Shown here piece by piece: positions 6,012 to 6,013 of a stretch of DNA of 6,013 nucleotides. The notes beneath the pieces are model-generated. The model did not search any database and was not told the origin of the DNA. It worked only from the letters and a program-made list of their open reading frames with translations. Source of the DNA: an uncultured Blautia sp. (GTDB lineage Bacteria; Bacillota; Clostridia; Lachnospirales; Lachnospiraceae); the NCBI GenBank assembly GCA_938028845.1, contig CALIZJ010000213.1:1-6013 (forward strand). Reading direction: 5' to 3'. The stretch's first letter is position 1, and every line of letters begins with the position of its first letter. Both the position numbers and the translations under genes were made by a program.

Positions 6012-6013
6012 TA

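Noticed and set aside
5946..6013. T-box or other riboswitch in front of gltX
   Set aside because: Only 68 bases are visible. There is no T-box core sequence or terminator hairpin, and the likely promoter leaves a leader of about 18 bases.
1..6013. CRISPR array, insertion sequence, tRNA or prophage remnant
   Set aside because: I saw no spaced direct repeats, transposase motifs, terminal inverted repeats or cloverleaf-like segments. The window is filled almost end to end by five chromosomal genes of similar composition.

Overview
The window reads as an ordinary chromosomal segment of an endospore-forming, anaerobic-type Firmicute. A Clostridia lineage such as Lachnospiraceae is my best guess. 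The reasons are a clear spoIIIAA (sporulation) gene, AGGAGG-type ribosome binding sites, moderate GC content by eye, and the general look of the GltX and UvrD-like proteins. The family-level placement is inference; no rRNA or other taxonomic marker is present.

All five genes lie on the minus strand and are read from right to left: gltX (glutamyl-tRNA synthetase, 5945 to 4494), a compact UvrD/PcrA-like superfamily 1 helicase (4430 to 2604), an Sfp-type 4'-phosphopantetheinyl transferase (2607 to 2059), an unrecognised membrane-anchored protein with a probable beta-propeller ectodomain (2036 to 918), and spoIIIAA (872 to beyond position 1, 3' end missing). Coding density is very high. The gaps are 63, -4 (ATGA overlap), 22 and 45 bases, and no convincing rho-independent terminator lies between any two genes. 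Only the 68 bases upstream of gltX and the 63 bases after it can hold much non-coding signal. The former carries a plausible sigma-A promoter and a ribosome binding site. The latter carries a small perfect hairpin without a U-tract, plus the ribosome binding site for the helicase.

The genes do not form an obvious pathway. gltX charges tRNA(Glu) for translation, the helicase works on DNA, the transferase activates carrier proteins of fatty-acid or secondary metabolism, and SpoIIIAA is the ATPase of the mother-cell-to-forespore channel. Helicase and transferase are almost certainly translationally coupled. The propeller-like protein sits directly between the transferase and spoIIIAA and is the only gene here whose role is unknown to me. 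I see no CRISPR array, mobile element, tRNA, rRNA, riboswitch or defence system, and no convincing evidence of an undescribed multi-gene system. The points worth a second look are the propeller protein beside spoIIIAA, a Glu-to-Gln change in the transferase metal motif, the start-site and hairpin arrangement between gltX and the helicase, and how spoIIIAA gets its sporulation-specific transcription.
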